64,000 nucleotides of DNA, from the NCBI RefSeq assembly GCF_021502725.1, contig NZ_JAKFFS010000002.1:682001-746000 (forward strand), given 5' to 3'. Shown here piece after piece: positions 52,304-62,110 of the stretch. Position 1 is the first letter of the stretch. Each line of letters opens with the position of its first letter. The notes under the pieces are model-generated. The model did no database searches, was not told the origin of the DNA, and saw nothing but the letters and a program-made list of their open reading frames with translations. A program made the position numbers and the translations under genes. Source of the stretch: Dyadobacter sp. CY345. GTDB taxonomy: Bacteria > Bacteroidota > Bacteroidia > Cytophagales > Spirosomataceae.

Positions 52304-54823
52304 ATGTTCAAACCTGTTACCGATTCAATGACTAAACTATTACAGCTATTTGCGGACTCGGGAGCGAGTATTTTTCTTATTAAAACAAACTGGTTATCAC
52401 GGCGGTTTTCTCACTATGTGGGTTTAGTATGTCTGCTTTTGATTTTTAGTAACTCTTCTTCAATCGCCCAGTCTGGGGGAAAACTTTTGGTAAAAGGCAA
52501 GATTACCGATAATCAGAATAATTCGGCGCTGGCTTATGCAAGCGTGCGGTTGTTTAAAGTTTCAGACAGTACATTCGTTACAGGTGCCATCACGGACGAA
52601 TCCGGATCATTTATCATAGAAACCATCGCCGGAAAGTACTATGCCTTGTCAGAATTTATTGGTTACAATGCGCGTAAAACTTCCGGTGTTAATGTAGGCG
52701 CCGAAAATTCTCCATTGGATATTGGCGTAATCAAATTGTCTGCATCAGCAAAAACGCTGGATGAGGTTGTGGTGCAAGGTGAGAAAAGTACGATGGAGCT
52801 GACTTTGGACAGAAAGATCTTTAACGTTGGAAAAGATCTGGCAAATGCTGGCGGAACCGGGGTTGATATTTTGACAAATATACCTTCAGTGGCTGTCGAT
52901 GTTGATGGAAATGTTAGTCTTCGGGGAAGTAACAATGTGCGGATACTTATTGATGGAAAACCCTCTGGTCTGGTCAGTTTGAAAGGTGGGAGCGGTTTGC
53001 AGCAATTGCAAGGCAGCATGATCGAGCGGGTTGAGATCATCACAAATCCATCTGCCAGATATGAGGCGGAAGGAATGGGCGGAGTTATCAATATTATTCT
53101 GAAAAAAGAAAGAAAAGAAGGTTTCAATGGTTCATTCGATATTATTGCGGGAAATCCGACGAATTTTGGCGCAGCGGCCAATGTAAATTATCGTAAAAAG
53201 AATCTTAATTTCTTCATTAACTATACGGCCGCATACCGAAACACGCCAGGCAGAAATTCTCAGAACCAGCAGCTTTTTCGAAATGATTCAACTTTCATCA
53301 CTTTGAAAGATATGAAGAGCAATCTGAAAGGACAGAATAATAGCGCCCGGGCAGGTATCGATTATTACTTCAATGATAAAAATGTTCTGACAGGTTCCTA
53401 TACTTATCGTTTGAGCAAAGGGAAACGTTTTTCTGAAATTAATTACCGTGATTTTCTTTCCAATTTAAACAATCCGACGAGTTCGACATACAGGACCCAG
53501 GATGAAACGGAAACTGAGCCAAATTCGGAATATGCGATAACTTATAAAAAAACATTTAACAAAAAGGGTCAGGAACTGACGGCAGATATTCGCTATCTGG
53601 ATAATTGGGAAGATTCTGATCAGTATTACAGAGAGAAATCATTTAAACCTGATGGTAGTGCTTCTGATGTACCTCCAACTTTGCAGCGCGCGGTCAATTA
53701 TGAAACTGAAAAGCAATTATTGTTCCAGGTTGACTACGTGCATCCTTTTGGGAAAAATGGAAAATTGGAAGCAGGAGCGCGAAGCAGCGCCCGCGATATG
53801 ACAAATGATTATACCGTAACACAGGAAAACAATGACGGAAGTTTCAGTCCGATCCCGGGTCTGACCAACGACTTTTTATACGAAGAAGATATCAATGCGG
53901 TCTACGGTATCATAGGAAATAAGGTCAATAAATTTTCGTATCAGGTTGGTTTGAGAGCAGAATGGACCGGTGTGACCACGACTTTAAAGCAAACCAATGA
54001 AGTAAATGACAGAAAATATGCAAACTTATTTCCAAGCCTTCATGTGACGTATGATTTGCCGAAGCAAAATGCATTGCAGTTAAGTTTCAGTCGTAGGGTT
54101 CGGCGGCCTCAATACAATGATTTGAGCCCGTTTATGACATTCAGCGACAACCGGAATTTTTTCAGTGGGAATCCGGATTTGAATCCTGAATTTACGAATG
54201 CCTTTGAAATCGGGCATATCAAATATGTCGAAAAGGGCTCATTAAGTTCTTCCATTTATTACCGCCACACAAATGGGAAAATCATCAGTATCCGCCGGGT
54301 TGAAGAAAATGGAAACTCTTTCACCAGACCTGAAAATTTAGGAACGGAAAATTCTTACGGAGCAGAATTTACTAGCTCATATTCCTTTTTTCAGTGGTGG
54401 AAAATGGATGGAAGTATAAATTTTTTCAGGGCGATCACCAATGGTACCGGGCTTGACGAGTCTTTTCAAAGTGATACGTATAGCTGGTTCGTGCGGGCGA
54501 CTTCCCGTTTCATTCTGTGGAAAAATACTGATCTGCAATTCCGGGGAAACTATGAAGCTCCCCAGCAAACGCCGCAGGGAAGAAGGAAATCACTTGCCAC
54601 GCTGGATATAGCTGCAAGCCGCGATGTTTTAAAGAATAACGGTACGCTAACTTTAAGTATAACCGACGTTTTTAATTCCCGCAAGTACCGGTCAGTTGTG
54701 GAGGGGTCGAACTTTTACACAACTACAAGCGCTCAGGGCAGGTTAAGGCAAATTAATTTAACCTTAAATTATCGTCTGCATCAGGCTAAAAAGAAAAAAG
54801 AATTAGGCGAAGGGGAGATTTAA
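52304..54823 (+). CDS. TonB-dependent receptor (outer membrane beta-barrel family)
   Basis: An 839-residue outer-membrane protein. A long N-terminus precedes the signal (LVCLLLIFSNSSSIAQS near residues 45-60), so the true start may be downstream of the ATG at 52304. Then a carboxypeptidase-D regulatory-like domain (ITDNQNNSALAYASVRLFKV), a plug domain with TLDEVVVQGEKSTMELTLDR and NIPSVAVDVDGNVSLRG, and a C-terminal barrel of the OMP_b-brl_2 type (SFSRRVRRPQYNDLSPF, then GNPDLNPEFTNAFEIG). It imports a nutrient or siderophore-like compound. The barrel ends in an unusual charged tail, YRLHQAKKKKELGEGEI, after what should be the last strand. There is no SusD partner beside it. Confidence 0.9.
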   Translation: MFKPVTDSMTKLLQLFADSGASIFLIKTNWLSRRFSHYVGLVCLLLIFSNSSSIAQSGGKLLVKGKITDNQNNSALAYASVRLFKVSDSTFVTGAITDESGSFIIETIAGKYYALSEFIGYNARKTSGVNVGAENSPLDIGVIKLSASAKTLDEVVVQGEKSTMELTLDRKIFNVGKDLANAGGTGVDILTNIPSVAVDVDGNVSLRGSNNVRILIDGKPSGLVSLKGGSGLQQLQGSMIERVEIITNPSARYEAEGMGGVINIILKKERKEGFNGSFDIIAGNPTNFGAAANVNYRKKNLNFFINYTAAYRNTPGRNSQNQQLFRNDSTFITLKDMKSNLKGQNNSARAGIDYYFNDKNVLTGSYTYRLSKGKRFSEINYRDFLSNLNNPTSSTYRTQDETETEPNSEYAITYKKTFNKKGQELTADIRYLDNWEDSDQYYREKSFKPDGSASDVPPTLQRAVNYETEKQLLFQVDYVHPFGKNGKLEAGARSSARDMTNDYTVTQENNDGSFSPIPGLTNDFLYEEDINAVYGIIGNKVNKFSYQVGLRAEWTGVTTTLKQTNEVNDRKYANLFPSLHVTYDLPKQNALQLSFSRRVRRPQYNDLSPFMTFSDNRNFFSGNPDLNPEFTNAFEIGHIKYVEKGSLSSSIYYRHTNGKIISIRRVEENGNSFTRPENLGTENSYGAEFTSSYSFFQWWKMDGSINFFRAITNGTGLDESFQSDTYSWFVRATSRFILWKNTDLQFRGNYEAPQQTPQGRRKSLATLDIAASRDVLKNNGTLTLSITDVFNSRKYRSVVEGSNFYTTTSAQGRLRQINLTLNYRLHQAKKKKELGEGEI

Positions 54824-55024
54824 AGTATTGATTATCAAATAGTTTTGTATTTCGTCTTAAAATAGAGTTCTGGTAGAAATTGTTAAAATTTATTTTGCGG
54901 TAATTATTGTTCTTAAAAGATGCAAATTTGTATTCGGCCTTCTAATCTTTTTGGATGACCCTTGGTAAATTATGAGCCTTAAAAATGGGAGGCAACGTTA
55001 AGATCAACAACTGAAAAACCTGAC

Positions 55025-55474
55025 ATGAACGATAATACAAGAAAGTACATCCTCCTGGCTGACGACGATGAAGATGATTGCATGTTATTTGAAGACGCAT
55101 TGAAAGAAGTGAATGCATCTACAAAACTTGCGACTGCGAATGATGGTGTGGAGTTGATGGAGCTGCTTGGTAAGACAGTACCGCCGCCACCGGATGTCAT
55201 CTTTCTTGACCTGAATATGCCAAAGAAGAATGGCTTTGAATGTCTGGCAGAAATCAGAAATTCGCAGAAGTATAAAAATATTCCGGTTGTGATTCTTTCA
55301 ACAACAGGAGAAGAGGAAGCGATTAATAGGTTGTATGAACAAGGCGCTAATTATTTTGTACGAAAGCCGGGTTCATTTCCCAGATTGAAAACCGCGATTC
55401 AGGGAATTTTGGCAATCGACTGGGGTAAGGGTGGCGTTAAAACCTTTAAGGAAAATTTTAATTTTCAATATTAG
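55025..55474 (+). CDS. Single-domain response regulator (Rcp1-like)
   Basis: A 149-residue receiver-only protein. Acidic pocket residues are in ILLADDDEDD, the phospho-acceptor is Asp62 in VIFLDLNMPKKNG, the Thr is in VVILSTTGEEE and Lys in FVRKPGSFP. It has the family-specific GEEEAINRLYEQGANYFVRK that marks the CheY/Rcp1 type used with phytochrome-like and PAS-rich kinases. There is no output domain, so it probably relays phosphate. The large PAS kinase starts 68 bases downstream, and the two likely form a pair. Confidence 0.93.
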   Translation: MNDNTRKYILLADDDEDDCMLFEDALKEVNASTKLATANDGVELMELLGKTVPPPPDVIFLDLNMPKKNGFECLAEIRNSQKYKNIPVVILSTTGEEEAINRLYEQGANYFVRKPGSFPRLKTAIQGILAIDWGKGGVKTFKENFNFQY

Positions 55475-55541
55475 AATCACCTATTGTTCGCAATGTCGAT
55501 GGGTTTTGAGCATCTTCAATACCCCGAAAATAGGATAAAGT

Positions 55542-58500
55542 ATGGATTTACTCGAATTGGATTTTGAACGGGCCAGGGCAAAGCATCTTTTATTTAAAAC
55601 CAATTTACGTTCATACTTGTATGGCATCCCGGTAGATGAAACTGCACTGGCCAATCATACCAAGTGCGAAGTCGGGAAGTGGATTTATGGCCATGCATTG
55701 GAAAAATACGGGCACATTCCTGAAATGCAGGAGCTTGAAAAAGTCCATCAAAAACTGCATGTTCATGCCTCAGACCTGGTTGAACTCTTCAAAAGCGGAA
55801 AAATAGAAAAAGCCCGCGAAGGCTTGGGCAGTATCGAGCTGATTGCTAACAGTCTTACTGCATTATTATCCATCACTGAATTAAAAGTGAAGTCAGGAAA
55901 TGAACCTAACCCGGCTTGGGATCATTTGATTAACAGCTATAAAGAACTTCTTCAATTACACGAAAAACTTCTGGCAATTGATGGGAATGTGAAATCCGAA
56001 ATTCATCAGGCAAATTTTGTCAAACAGGAATTCGACGAAGGCGAAAAGAAATTTCGGGACACTATGATGCAGGCGCCAGTCGGCATTGTCATTCTTCGCG
56101 GTCATGATCTGATTGTGGAAATGGCCAATGATACCTATCTGCAAATCGTCGATAAAATTGAGGAAGAGTTTGTTGGACGGCCATTGTTTGATTCCCTGCC
56201 AGAAGTAGAGGCGACTATCAGTCCGATTTTACACGGAATTTTGGAAACAGGTATTCCATTTTATGGGAACGAATTCGAAGTTACACTCGTACGAGCTGGA
56301 CTGCATGAGCAGGGCTTTTTCAACTTCGTATATCAGCCTTTACTCGAATCGGATCATTCAATCAGCGGTATCGTCGTCGTGGCAACCGAAGTGACTGAGC
56401 AGGTAAAGGCCAAACATGCCCTGCAAAAAAGCGAAAATCAGTTTAAAAATCTTGTAATCCAGTCGCCATTTGCGAAGGCTGTTTTGAAGGGGGAGGATAT
56501 GGTAATTGTCCTGGCCAACGAAACCATGCTTCGTGATTTATGGCAGCGGGAATTGGAAGAAGTGCAGGGGAAAAAGCTACTTGATGTATTTCCTGAGTTA
56601 ACCGGCCAAAAGTTTCCGCAAATTCTTGCTGAAGTATATAAAAATGGTACGACTTACAAAGAAAATGAAGCGGTTGCCTATATAGAAACCCGTGAGGGTT
56701 TAAAAAAGTATTATCTGGATTTTCAATATGCACCGATGTTTGAGCTGGACGGCTCAGTAGCGGGAGTTCTTGTTTCTGCCAATGATGTCACTGAAAAAGT
56801 GGAAGCCAGGCAACTGGTGAGCGATTCAGTTGAACGGCTAAGTCTGGCAACAGAGGGGACGCAACTGGCGACCTGGGATTTGAATTTAAGAACCCGGTCA
56901 ATCGTTTACACGCCAAGATTAAATCAGATTTTCGGACAGGATGAAGGAAAAATTTTAACACATTTTGAACTCCGCGACCAGGTTCATCCGGATGATCGTG
57001 TCAATATTGTTGAAAAGGCATTTGAAAAAGCTTTGGAAACGGGAATCTATTATTACGAGGCAAGGATCATACACCCTGACGAATCTGTCCACTGGATACG
57101 TACGCAAGGAAAAATCGTTTTTGACGAGGACCATGAGCCGATGCGTATGCTCGGAACGATGATGGATATCACATCGCAAAAACGTGCCGAGATAATCATT
57201 GAAGAAAGTGAAAAGCGTTATCGCGACCTGATCCAGACTTTGCCCGTGGCTGTTTACACTGTTGATGAAAACGGTTATGTGAATTTATATAACAAAGCTG
57301 CGGTCAAACTTTGGGGACGCGAACCAGAGCTTGGTAAGGAATTGTGGTGTGGCTCGCATGAAATGTATACGCTGGACGGTGAGTTTTTGCCGCATGCCGA
57401 ATGCCCGATGGGAATTGCGTTGAAGGAAGACCGGGCATTCACGGTTGAAGCATACATCAAAAGGCCTAATGGAACTTTCCGAAATATCATTGCAAACCCA
57501 CAGCCTATTCATGATAGTGCCGGAAATGTTACGGGAGCAATGAATGTGGTTATTGATATAACAGATCGAAAAGAAGCAGAATTTGCGCTGAAAACCAGCG
57601 AGTCGAAATTCCGAACATTGGCAGATTTTATGCCGCAATTTATCTGGACAAGCGATACTGCCGGAAATCTGAATTATTTCAGTAAATCTGTTTTCGACTA
57701 CTCCGGTTTGACTTTCGAAGATATTCAAAGAGTTGGCTGGCTGGATATTGTTCATCCCGCAGACCGGGAAATAAATATTCGCCTTTGGAGGGATGCGATA
57801 ACAAATGGAACAGATTTTACCTGCGAACATCGTTTCCGCCGGCACGATGGAGAATATCGCTGGCAACTCAGTCGGGCTATTCCGCAACGGGATGCTGCTG
57901 GCGTTATCCAGATGTGGGTTGGAACCAGTACCGATATTCATGACAGTAAATTATTTATCGATGAACTGGAATCCAAAGTACAGCAGCGGACCCGGGAGCT
58001 AACAGTCATCAATGACGAATTGATTAGAACTAATATTGAGTTGGGGCAGTTCGCCTATGTGGCCAGTCACGATTTGCAGGAACCGTTACGAAAAATCCAG
58101 ACTTTCGCTACACGTATTATTGAGACAGAACATCATAATTTGTCGGATCGTGGAAAGGATTATTTCATCAGAATGCAGTCGTCTTCCACGCGGATGCAGC
58201 AGTTGATTTTGGACCTTCTCGCTTTTTCAAGGGCAAATGCGGTTGAGAAAAATTTCGAGGAAACGGATTTGAATATCGTGCTGCAAAATGTTAAAGAACA
58301 ATTACAGGAAACCATACAGCAGAAAGGAGCAATCATACAGAATATGCCGCTGCCAACTCTCAATGTAATCGTTTATCAGTTTGAACAACTTTTTACAAAC
58401 CTGATTGCCAACGCGCTGAAATTTGTAAAAAACGATACGCCACCGTCCCTGAACATCAGTACTGGCGTTATTTCGGGTAAAGACATTGGTCTTCCGGAAA

Positions 58501-58742
58501 TCGATCCATTTAAAAACTACTGTTTCATATCATTTTCCGACAACGGAATTGGTTTTGATCCACAGTTTAAAGACCGTATTTTTCAGGTCTTTCAGCGGCT
58601 CCATAACAGAACCTCATTTGAAGGAACAGGTATAGGACTGGCGATTTGTAAAAAAATTGTTGATAACCATCACGGCGCCATAACAGCTATCGGTAAGCCG
58701 GGCGTGGGGGCTGAATTTATTGTCTATTTGCCAATGGTTTGA
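55542..58742 (+). CDS. CZB-domain, multi-PAS soluble histidine kinase
   Basis: A 1066-residue cytoplasmic kinase with no transmembrane segment. At the N-terminus a chemoreceptor zinc-binding (CZB) domain matches the published pattern: H15-x-L, then C42-E-V-G-K-W, then H69-x3-H73, with spacings of 24 and 21 residues. Then about five PAS domains (roughly 170-290, 296-415, 425-550, 555-680, 690-805; PAS_3 and PAS_4 types), a coiled coil, a HisKA domain (FAYVASHDLQEPLRKIQTFA with His near 842) and an HATPase (GTGIGLAICKKIVDNHHGAI). CZB domains bind zinc and modulate receptors and diguanylate cyclases; one on a histidine kinase suggests sensing of zinc or an oxidant such as hypochlorous acid. Confidence 0.92.
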   Translation: MDLLELDFERARAKHLLFKTNLRSYLYGIPVDETALANHTKCEVGKWIYGHALEKYGHIPEMQELEKVHQKLHVHASDLVELFKSGKIEKAREGLGSIELIANSLTALLSITELKVKSGNEPNPAWDHLINSYKELLQLHEKLLAIDGNVKSEIHQANFVKQEFDEGEKKFRDTMMQAPVGIVILRGHDLIVEMANDTYLQIVDKIEEEFVGRPLFDSLPEVEATISPILHGILETGIPFYGNEFEVTLVRAGLHEQGFFNFVYQPLLESDHSISGIVVVATEVTEQVKAKHALQKSENQFKNLVIQSPFAKAVLKGEDMVIVLANETMLRDLWQRELEEVQGKKLLDVFPELTGQKFPQILAEVYKNGTTYKENEAVAYIETREGLKKYYLDFQYAPMFELDGSVAGVLVSANDVTEKVEARQLVSDSVERLSLATEGTQLATWDLNLRTRSIVYTPRLNQIFGQDEGKILTHFELRDQVHPDDRVNIVEKAFEKALETGIYYYEARIIHPDESVHWIRTQGKIVFDEDHEPMRMLGTMMDITSQKRAEIIIEESEKRYRDLIQTLPVAVYTVDENGYVNLYNKAAVKLWGREPELGKELWCGSHEMYTLDGEFLPHAECPMGIALKEDRAFTVEAYIKRPNGTFRNIIANPQPIHDSAGNVTGAMNVVIDITDRKEAEFALKTSESKFRTLADFMPQFIWTSDTAGNLNYFSKSVFDYSGLTFEDIQRVGWLDIVHPADREINIRLWRDAITNGTDFTCEHRFRRHDGEYRWQLSRAIPQRDAAGVIQMWVGTSTDIHDSKLFIDELESKVQQRTRELTVINDELIRTNIELGQFAYVASHDLQEPLRKIQTFATRIIETEHHNLSDRGKDYFIRMQSSSTRMQQLILDLLAFSRANAVEKNFEETDLNIVLQNVKEQLQETIQQKGAIIQNMPLPTLNVIVYQFEQLFTNLIANALKFVKNDTPPSLNISTGVISGKDIGLPEIDPFKNYCFISFSDNGIGFDPQFKDRIFQVFQRLHNRTSFEGTGIGLAICKKIVDNHHGAITAIGKPGVGAEFIVYLPMV

Positions 58743-58757
58743 ACTTCGACTTGTTAA

Positions 58758-60902
58758 TTATTTGTCCATCACAATGCCGTCAAATGCTTCAAGTTTATCG
58801 ACTTTAAATTCCAGAAATCCATTTTTCCATACGAACGGGATTGCCGTTCCGGTAGTCATCGAGAATAATTTTGCCGGTTTAAAATCAGATTTTACTTTAA
58901 ATTTCATCTGATAAATTGGCAGAGGAGGAAAATAGGTATTGCCGCTGAATCCCGTAAGATTGATGAGGTGAAGTATCATACCGTTTTCACCAGCAACCGA
59001 CTTAATTCCAGGTAAATTTTTTGTATATTTTTGAAGTATCACTTCAACCCGGGCCGGTGCACTGGTCTGAATAATACCGGTAGCCGCAGGATAAATATGG
59101 TCGATTACGTCCAGTAGAATGTTTTTATGTTCCTCATAACCATGCATATAATAAAGTCGTCCGATATTGATTGGCAACAAAACGGCTTTGCTTTTTAAAT
59201 GATTTTTTAATCCCATAGCAAAACTTCCAACAGGATCATGTCCGCCGATAATTTCAGGTGGTCCGGGTCTGCCTTTGGCAAGAATGGGCAGGAAAGTCTG
59301 ATCAGCTGCTTTGAAATCATAAATTCCAAGATTGAATTTCCAGAAAAGCATCTTCTGTTTGTCAAATCGTTTAAAGATCGATTTATTGTCCGGCTGTAAA
59401 TAATTACCGCTGCCATCATTATCGTTGTTCACGATTTTAGCTCCGAAAAAATCCATCAGCGTTTGCGGAGAATCAAAGAAAGCCTTGTTCGTTGCAATCA
59501 TATTCGTCCCGTTTTCCGAGGCTTCTTTCAGAACCTGCAAAGACGTTTTACTCAAATAAGTGATATCTGGCAGTATAAGCAATTTGTAATTTTTTATCTT
59601 CTCAGAGAGATTGCTGATTTGGGCGTCTTCAACAATATCAAAAGGAATATGCGCTTCTTTCAACATCAGCACAATTCCCCGATATTCCTGCATCGTTGGT
59701 CCGCTCGGCCAGGAACCCGGCGCAATAACTGCGATTTTTGAAACCGATTTATATTTTCCGAAATACGGCTCATGTTTTTTGTGAAAAGCATAAACACTTT
59801 TGAATACATCGTAATTTCGCTCATCCTCATAACCCTGCATATCACCCATCATGCTCATATCAAGTCCGGAACCGTTGGCTATATTTTCATATAAACGAAT
59901 CCTGACTTCTTCAGGCTCTACGGCGTTAAACCGCGACTGAAAAGAAATCTGCTGGATACTGGCGTTGCTGATCACATGGTTCGGGTAGGAATTGACTGCG
60001 TTGCTGACATTATCTGACGCCGTATATGGCCAGTAAGGTAAAACCGTACTGCTTTGCGATTCATGGCGGATAATGTCTACATACTTATCCATATAAGTAC
60101 AAATCGCAACTTTACTGCTCTTCGATTTGATAAGGGTATGAAGGCGATGCGACCAGTCTTCGATCGTAAATTTTTTAAATTCCAGGTATTTTTGAAACAA
60201 CGGGTCCGCTTTGTTTTCCTCCGTCGGAAGGGTTAAACCTTTGGTATACTCGGCAAATCGCTTTTTATCGTAATCATTTTGATCAATTCCGTGATATTTT
60301 CCTTCGTATGGATTATTAACCTGATAGCCCGGCATATTCAGGAAGATTCCGTCGACAGGGAATTTATCAAGTACTTCTTCAATAATGTTGAAAGCTTTTT
60401 CCTGTACATAAGGCGCGTTGATTGAAACTACATACATATCCGTATTAATAATTCTTTCACCTTTTGGAGAGATATAACACCAATCCGGATGTGCCTTAAA
60501 AATACTTTCCTGAACGCGGCTGAAATCAAAACGAACGATAACCCGGATGCCTTTTTCGTGACATTTTTTGACGACATCACTTAGCATATTGTTATTTTTC
60601 AAAAAAGGATTTCTATAATGAAAGTCCAGTTCTGAGGGGTAAAAAGCCATAATTCCTCCTGCGTTGATGAGAAGTGTATTAGCTGAGAAGTCTTCAAGAT
60701 CTTTAAGCAGTGAGTCCGGGTTCAGTGTTGCTGCTTCGTATGCCGGTAAATTGGTTTGGATAACGCGGAGATTATTCTGTTTCCACCAGGAAGTTGTGTC
60801 GCTTTGAAGAATTGGTTTCGACTGTTTTGTTGTTTTTTGTGCAAAACAATATCCGCCCGAAAGCAGAAAACAAATCAGATAACTTAACGAAAGAAATTTC
60901 AT
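58758..60902 (-). CDS. Exported glycoside hydrolase-like protein
   Basis: A 714-residue exported protein with a signal peptide (FLSLSYLICFLLSGGYCFAQ, residues 3-22). The N-terminal half looks like a TIM-barrel of the hypothetical glycosyl hydrolase 6 / GH10-like type (RVIQTNLPAYEAATLNPDSL, VVKKCHEKGIRVIVRFDFSR, PVDGIFLNMPGYQV). A middle part (~400-590) resembles a beta-galactosidase trimerization or GATase1-like domain (LILPDITYLSKTSLQVLKEA) and a beta-sandwich follows. Catalytic acids cannot be assigned with certainty. It is likely to act on an exported polysaccharide or glycoside. It is convergent with the kinase gene. Confidence 0.75.
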   Translation of the reverse strand: MKFLSLSYLICFLLSGGYCFAQKTTKQSKPILQSDTTSWWKQNNLRVIQTNLPAYEAATLNPDSLLKDLEDFSANTLLINAGGIMAFYPSELDFHYRNPFLKNNNMLSDVVKKCHEKGIRVIVRFDFSRVQESIFKAHPDWCYISPKGERIINTDMYVVSINAPYVQEKAFNIIEEVLDKFPVDGIFLNMPGYQVNNPYEGKYHGIDQNDYDKKRFAEYTKGLTLPTEENKADPLFQKYLEFKKFTIEDWSHRLHTLIKSKSSKVAICTYMDKYVDIIRHESQSSTVLPYWPYTASDNVSNAVNSYPNHVISNASIQQISFQSRFNAVEPEEVRIRLYENIANGSGLDMSMMGDMQGYEDERNYDVFKSVYAFHKKHEPYFGKYKSVSKIAVIAPGSWPSGPTMQEYRGIVLMLKEAHIPFDIVEDAQISNLSEKIKNYKLLILPDITYLSKTSLQVLKEASENGTNMIATNKAFFDSPQTLMDFFGAKIVNNDNDGSGNYLQPDNKSIFKRFDKQKMLFWKFNLGIYDFKAADQTFLPILAKGRPGPPEIIGGHDPVGSFAMGLKNHLKSKAVLLPINIGRLYYMHGYEEHKNILLDVIDHIYPAATGIIQTSAPARVEVILQKYTKNLPGIKSVAGENGMILHLINLTGFSGNTYFPPLPIYQMKFKVKSDFKPAKLFSMTTGTAIPFVWKNGFLEFKVDKLEAFDGIVMDK

Positions 60903-60990
60903 TTTGCGCTTTATAAATTTTTGTCAGGAACGTGACGATAATTTTAATAAAGACGCTTGTGGCGGAATATACTTGTGAATCTGTTGTTTA

Positions 60991-61031
60991 ACCGCAATGG
61001 ACGCAATAGGTTTTCGCAATGGACGCGATGG
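60991..61031. repeat. Degenerate CGCAATGGACGCAA repeat pair
   Basis: ACCGCAATGGACGCAATAGG (60991-61010) and TCGCAATGGACGCGATGG (61014-61031) are near-identical tandem units. They resemble the inner part of the inverted repeats at 33191-33726 (CGCAAAGGACGCAAAG), differing by a few bases. They lie upstream of the exported glycoside-hydrolase gene and overlap no ORF of note. They may be a remnant of the same repeat family. Confidence 0.5.
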
Positions 61032-61040
61032 CCATTAAGA

Positions 61041-61901
61041 TTAGGAATAGGCTTTTTTCTTTATAAAAGTGATACCGATTCCTGCCAGAATGATGATTCC
61101 GCCGATGATCATTTGGAAGGACACTTTTTCGCTGATAAAGATCCAGGCCAGCAGACCTGTGACAATGGATTGGCTGAGCAGACTTAATGATACGCGTTGT
61201 GCGTCCAGTTTTTGCACAGAATAACTTATTGTTAGCCAGCCGAGTAATTGGCAGATTAAACCCTGGATACTGAGAACACCCCATATAACCGGACTGAAAT
61301 TCCATAAGGGCTCGCCTGTTGCCAGACAAATTATGAGTAGGTAAATACTGGAAACTGCCATGCTGTAAGTCATGAAACTTACAATGTTAAGCCGGTTTAA
61401 AACCCTTTTACTGACGATCATATAAGTGGCATATAACAATCCCGATGTGACTGCCATCAGAAAACCTTTGTCGAAGCGCATTTGTAGGAAAGTTTCCGGT
61501 CCCATCAGGATGATCATACCTGAAAGTGCCACGATGGTCCCAATCCAGAACTGCTTACCGGGACGCTCATTTAAAAATAAGGCAGAACCAATTCCAACCC
61601 ATACGGGGGATAAATTGGTTAGTAATGTGGCTTGGGTTGCGTTGGAATAGTGGATGGATAAATTCCATATGGCGATATCACTACCAAATAAAATCCCGCA
61701 GATGAAAACAGGCAGCCAAAGTGACCGATCTGGTTTTTGGAGTTGTTTTCTGAAAAGAACATACGGCAGCAGAAAAACCACTGCGATGAACATTCTGTAA
61801 AAGGCCGACGAAATTCCTGAGACTGGCGCCCATTTTACCAAAACAGGAAAAATACTGATCGCGATAACACCAATGAGAAGACTGATCCGTGGGTTGAGCA
61901 T
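61041..61901 (-). CDS. EamA/RhaT family DMT transporter
   Basis: A 286-residue membrane protein with ten helices in two EamA halves. The first half begins ISLLIGVIAISIFPVLVKWA and the second repeats the pattern with SGLLYATYMIVSKRVLNRLN and VLSIQGLICQLLGWLTISYS. Members export or exchange metabolites, amino acids or drugs. No transport substrate can be inferred. It is encoded just upstream of the repeat pair and eight bases after ywbE on the minus strand. The frame is intact, and length fits the family. Confidence 0.9.
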   Translation of the reverse strand: MLNPRISLLIGVIAISIFPVLVKWAPVSGISSAFYRMFIAVVFLLPYVLFRKQLQKPDRSLWLPVFICGILFGSDIAIWNLSIHYSNATQATLLTNLSPVWVGIGSALFLNERPGKQFWIGTIVALSGMIILMGPETFLQMRFDKGFLMAVTSGLLYATYMIVSKRVLNRLNIVSFMTYSMAVSSIYLLIICLATGEPLWNFSPVIWGVLSIQGLICQLLGWLTISYSVQKLDAQRVSLSLLSQSIVTGLLAWIFISEKVSFQMIIGGIIILAGIGITFIKKKAYS

Positions 61902-61909
61902 AACCGAAA

Positions 61910-62110
61910 TTATCCGATAATTTTTACCCGTCCAACTTCACCGGTGGCCAGTCTGACTTTTATGCCATGTGTATGTTTGGGTGCACTCGTCAGAATGTCT
62001 TTTACGATACCTTTTGTCAATTTTCCTGTACGCTGATCCTGTTTTAAAACGATGGAAACAGCAAGTCCCGGATGGATATTGCTCCTTTCCGTGCCCGATA
62101 GTTCATTCAT
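61910..62110 (-). CDS. YwbE family protein
   Basis: A 66-residue protein covering the whole YwbE (DUF2196) family: RSNIHPGLAVSIVLKQDQRT, then GKLTKGIVKDILTSAPKHTH and GIKVRLATGEVGRVKIIG. The fold is a small beta-barrel and its function is unknown; it is widely conserved in Firmicutes and Bacteroidota. The gene starts at ATG 62110 and ends eight bases before the EamA gene, so it leads that two-gene unit. Confidence 0.92.
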   Translation of the reverse strand: MNELSGTERSNIHPGLAVSIVLKQDQRTGKLTKGIVKDILTSAPKHTHGIKVRLATGEVGRVKIIG

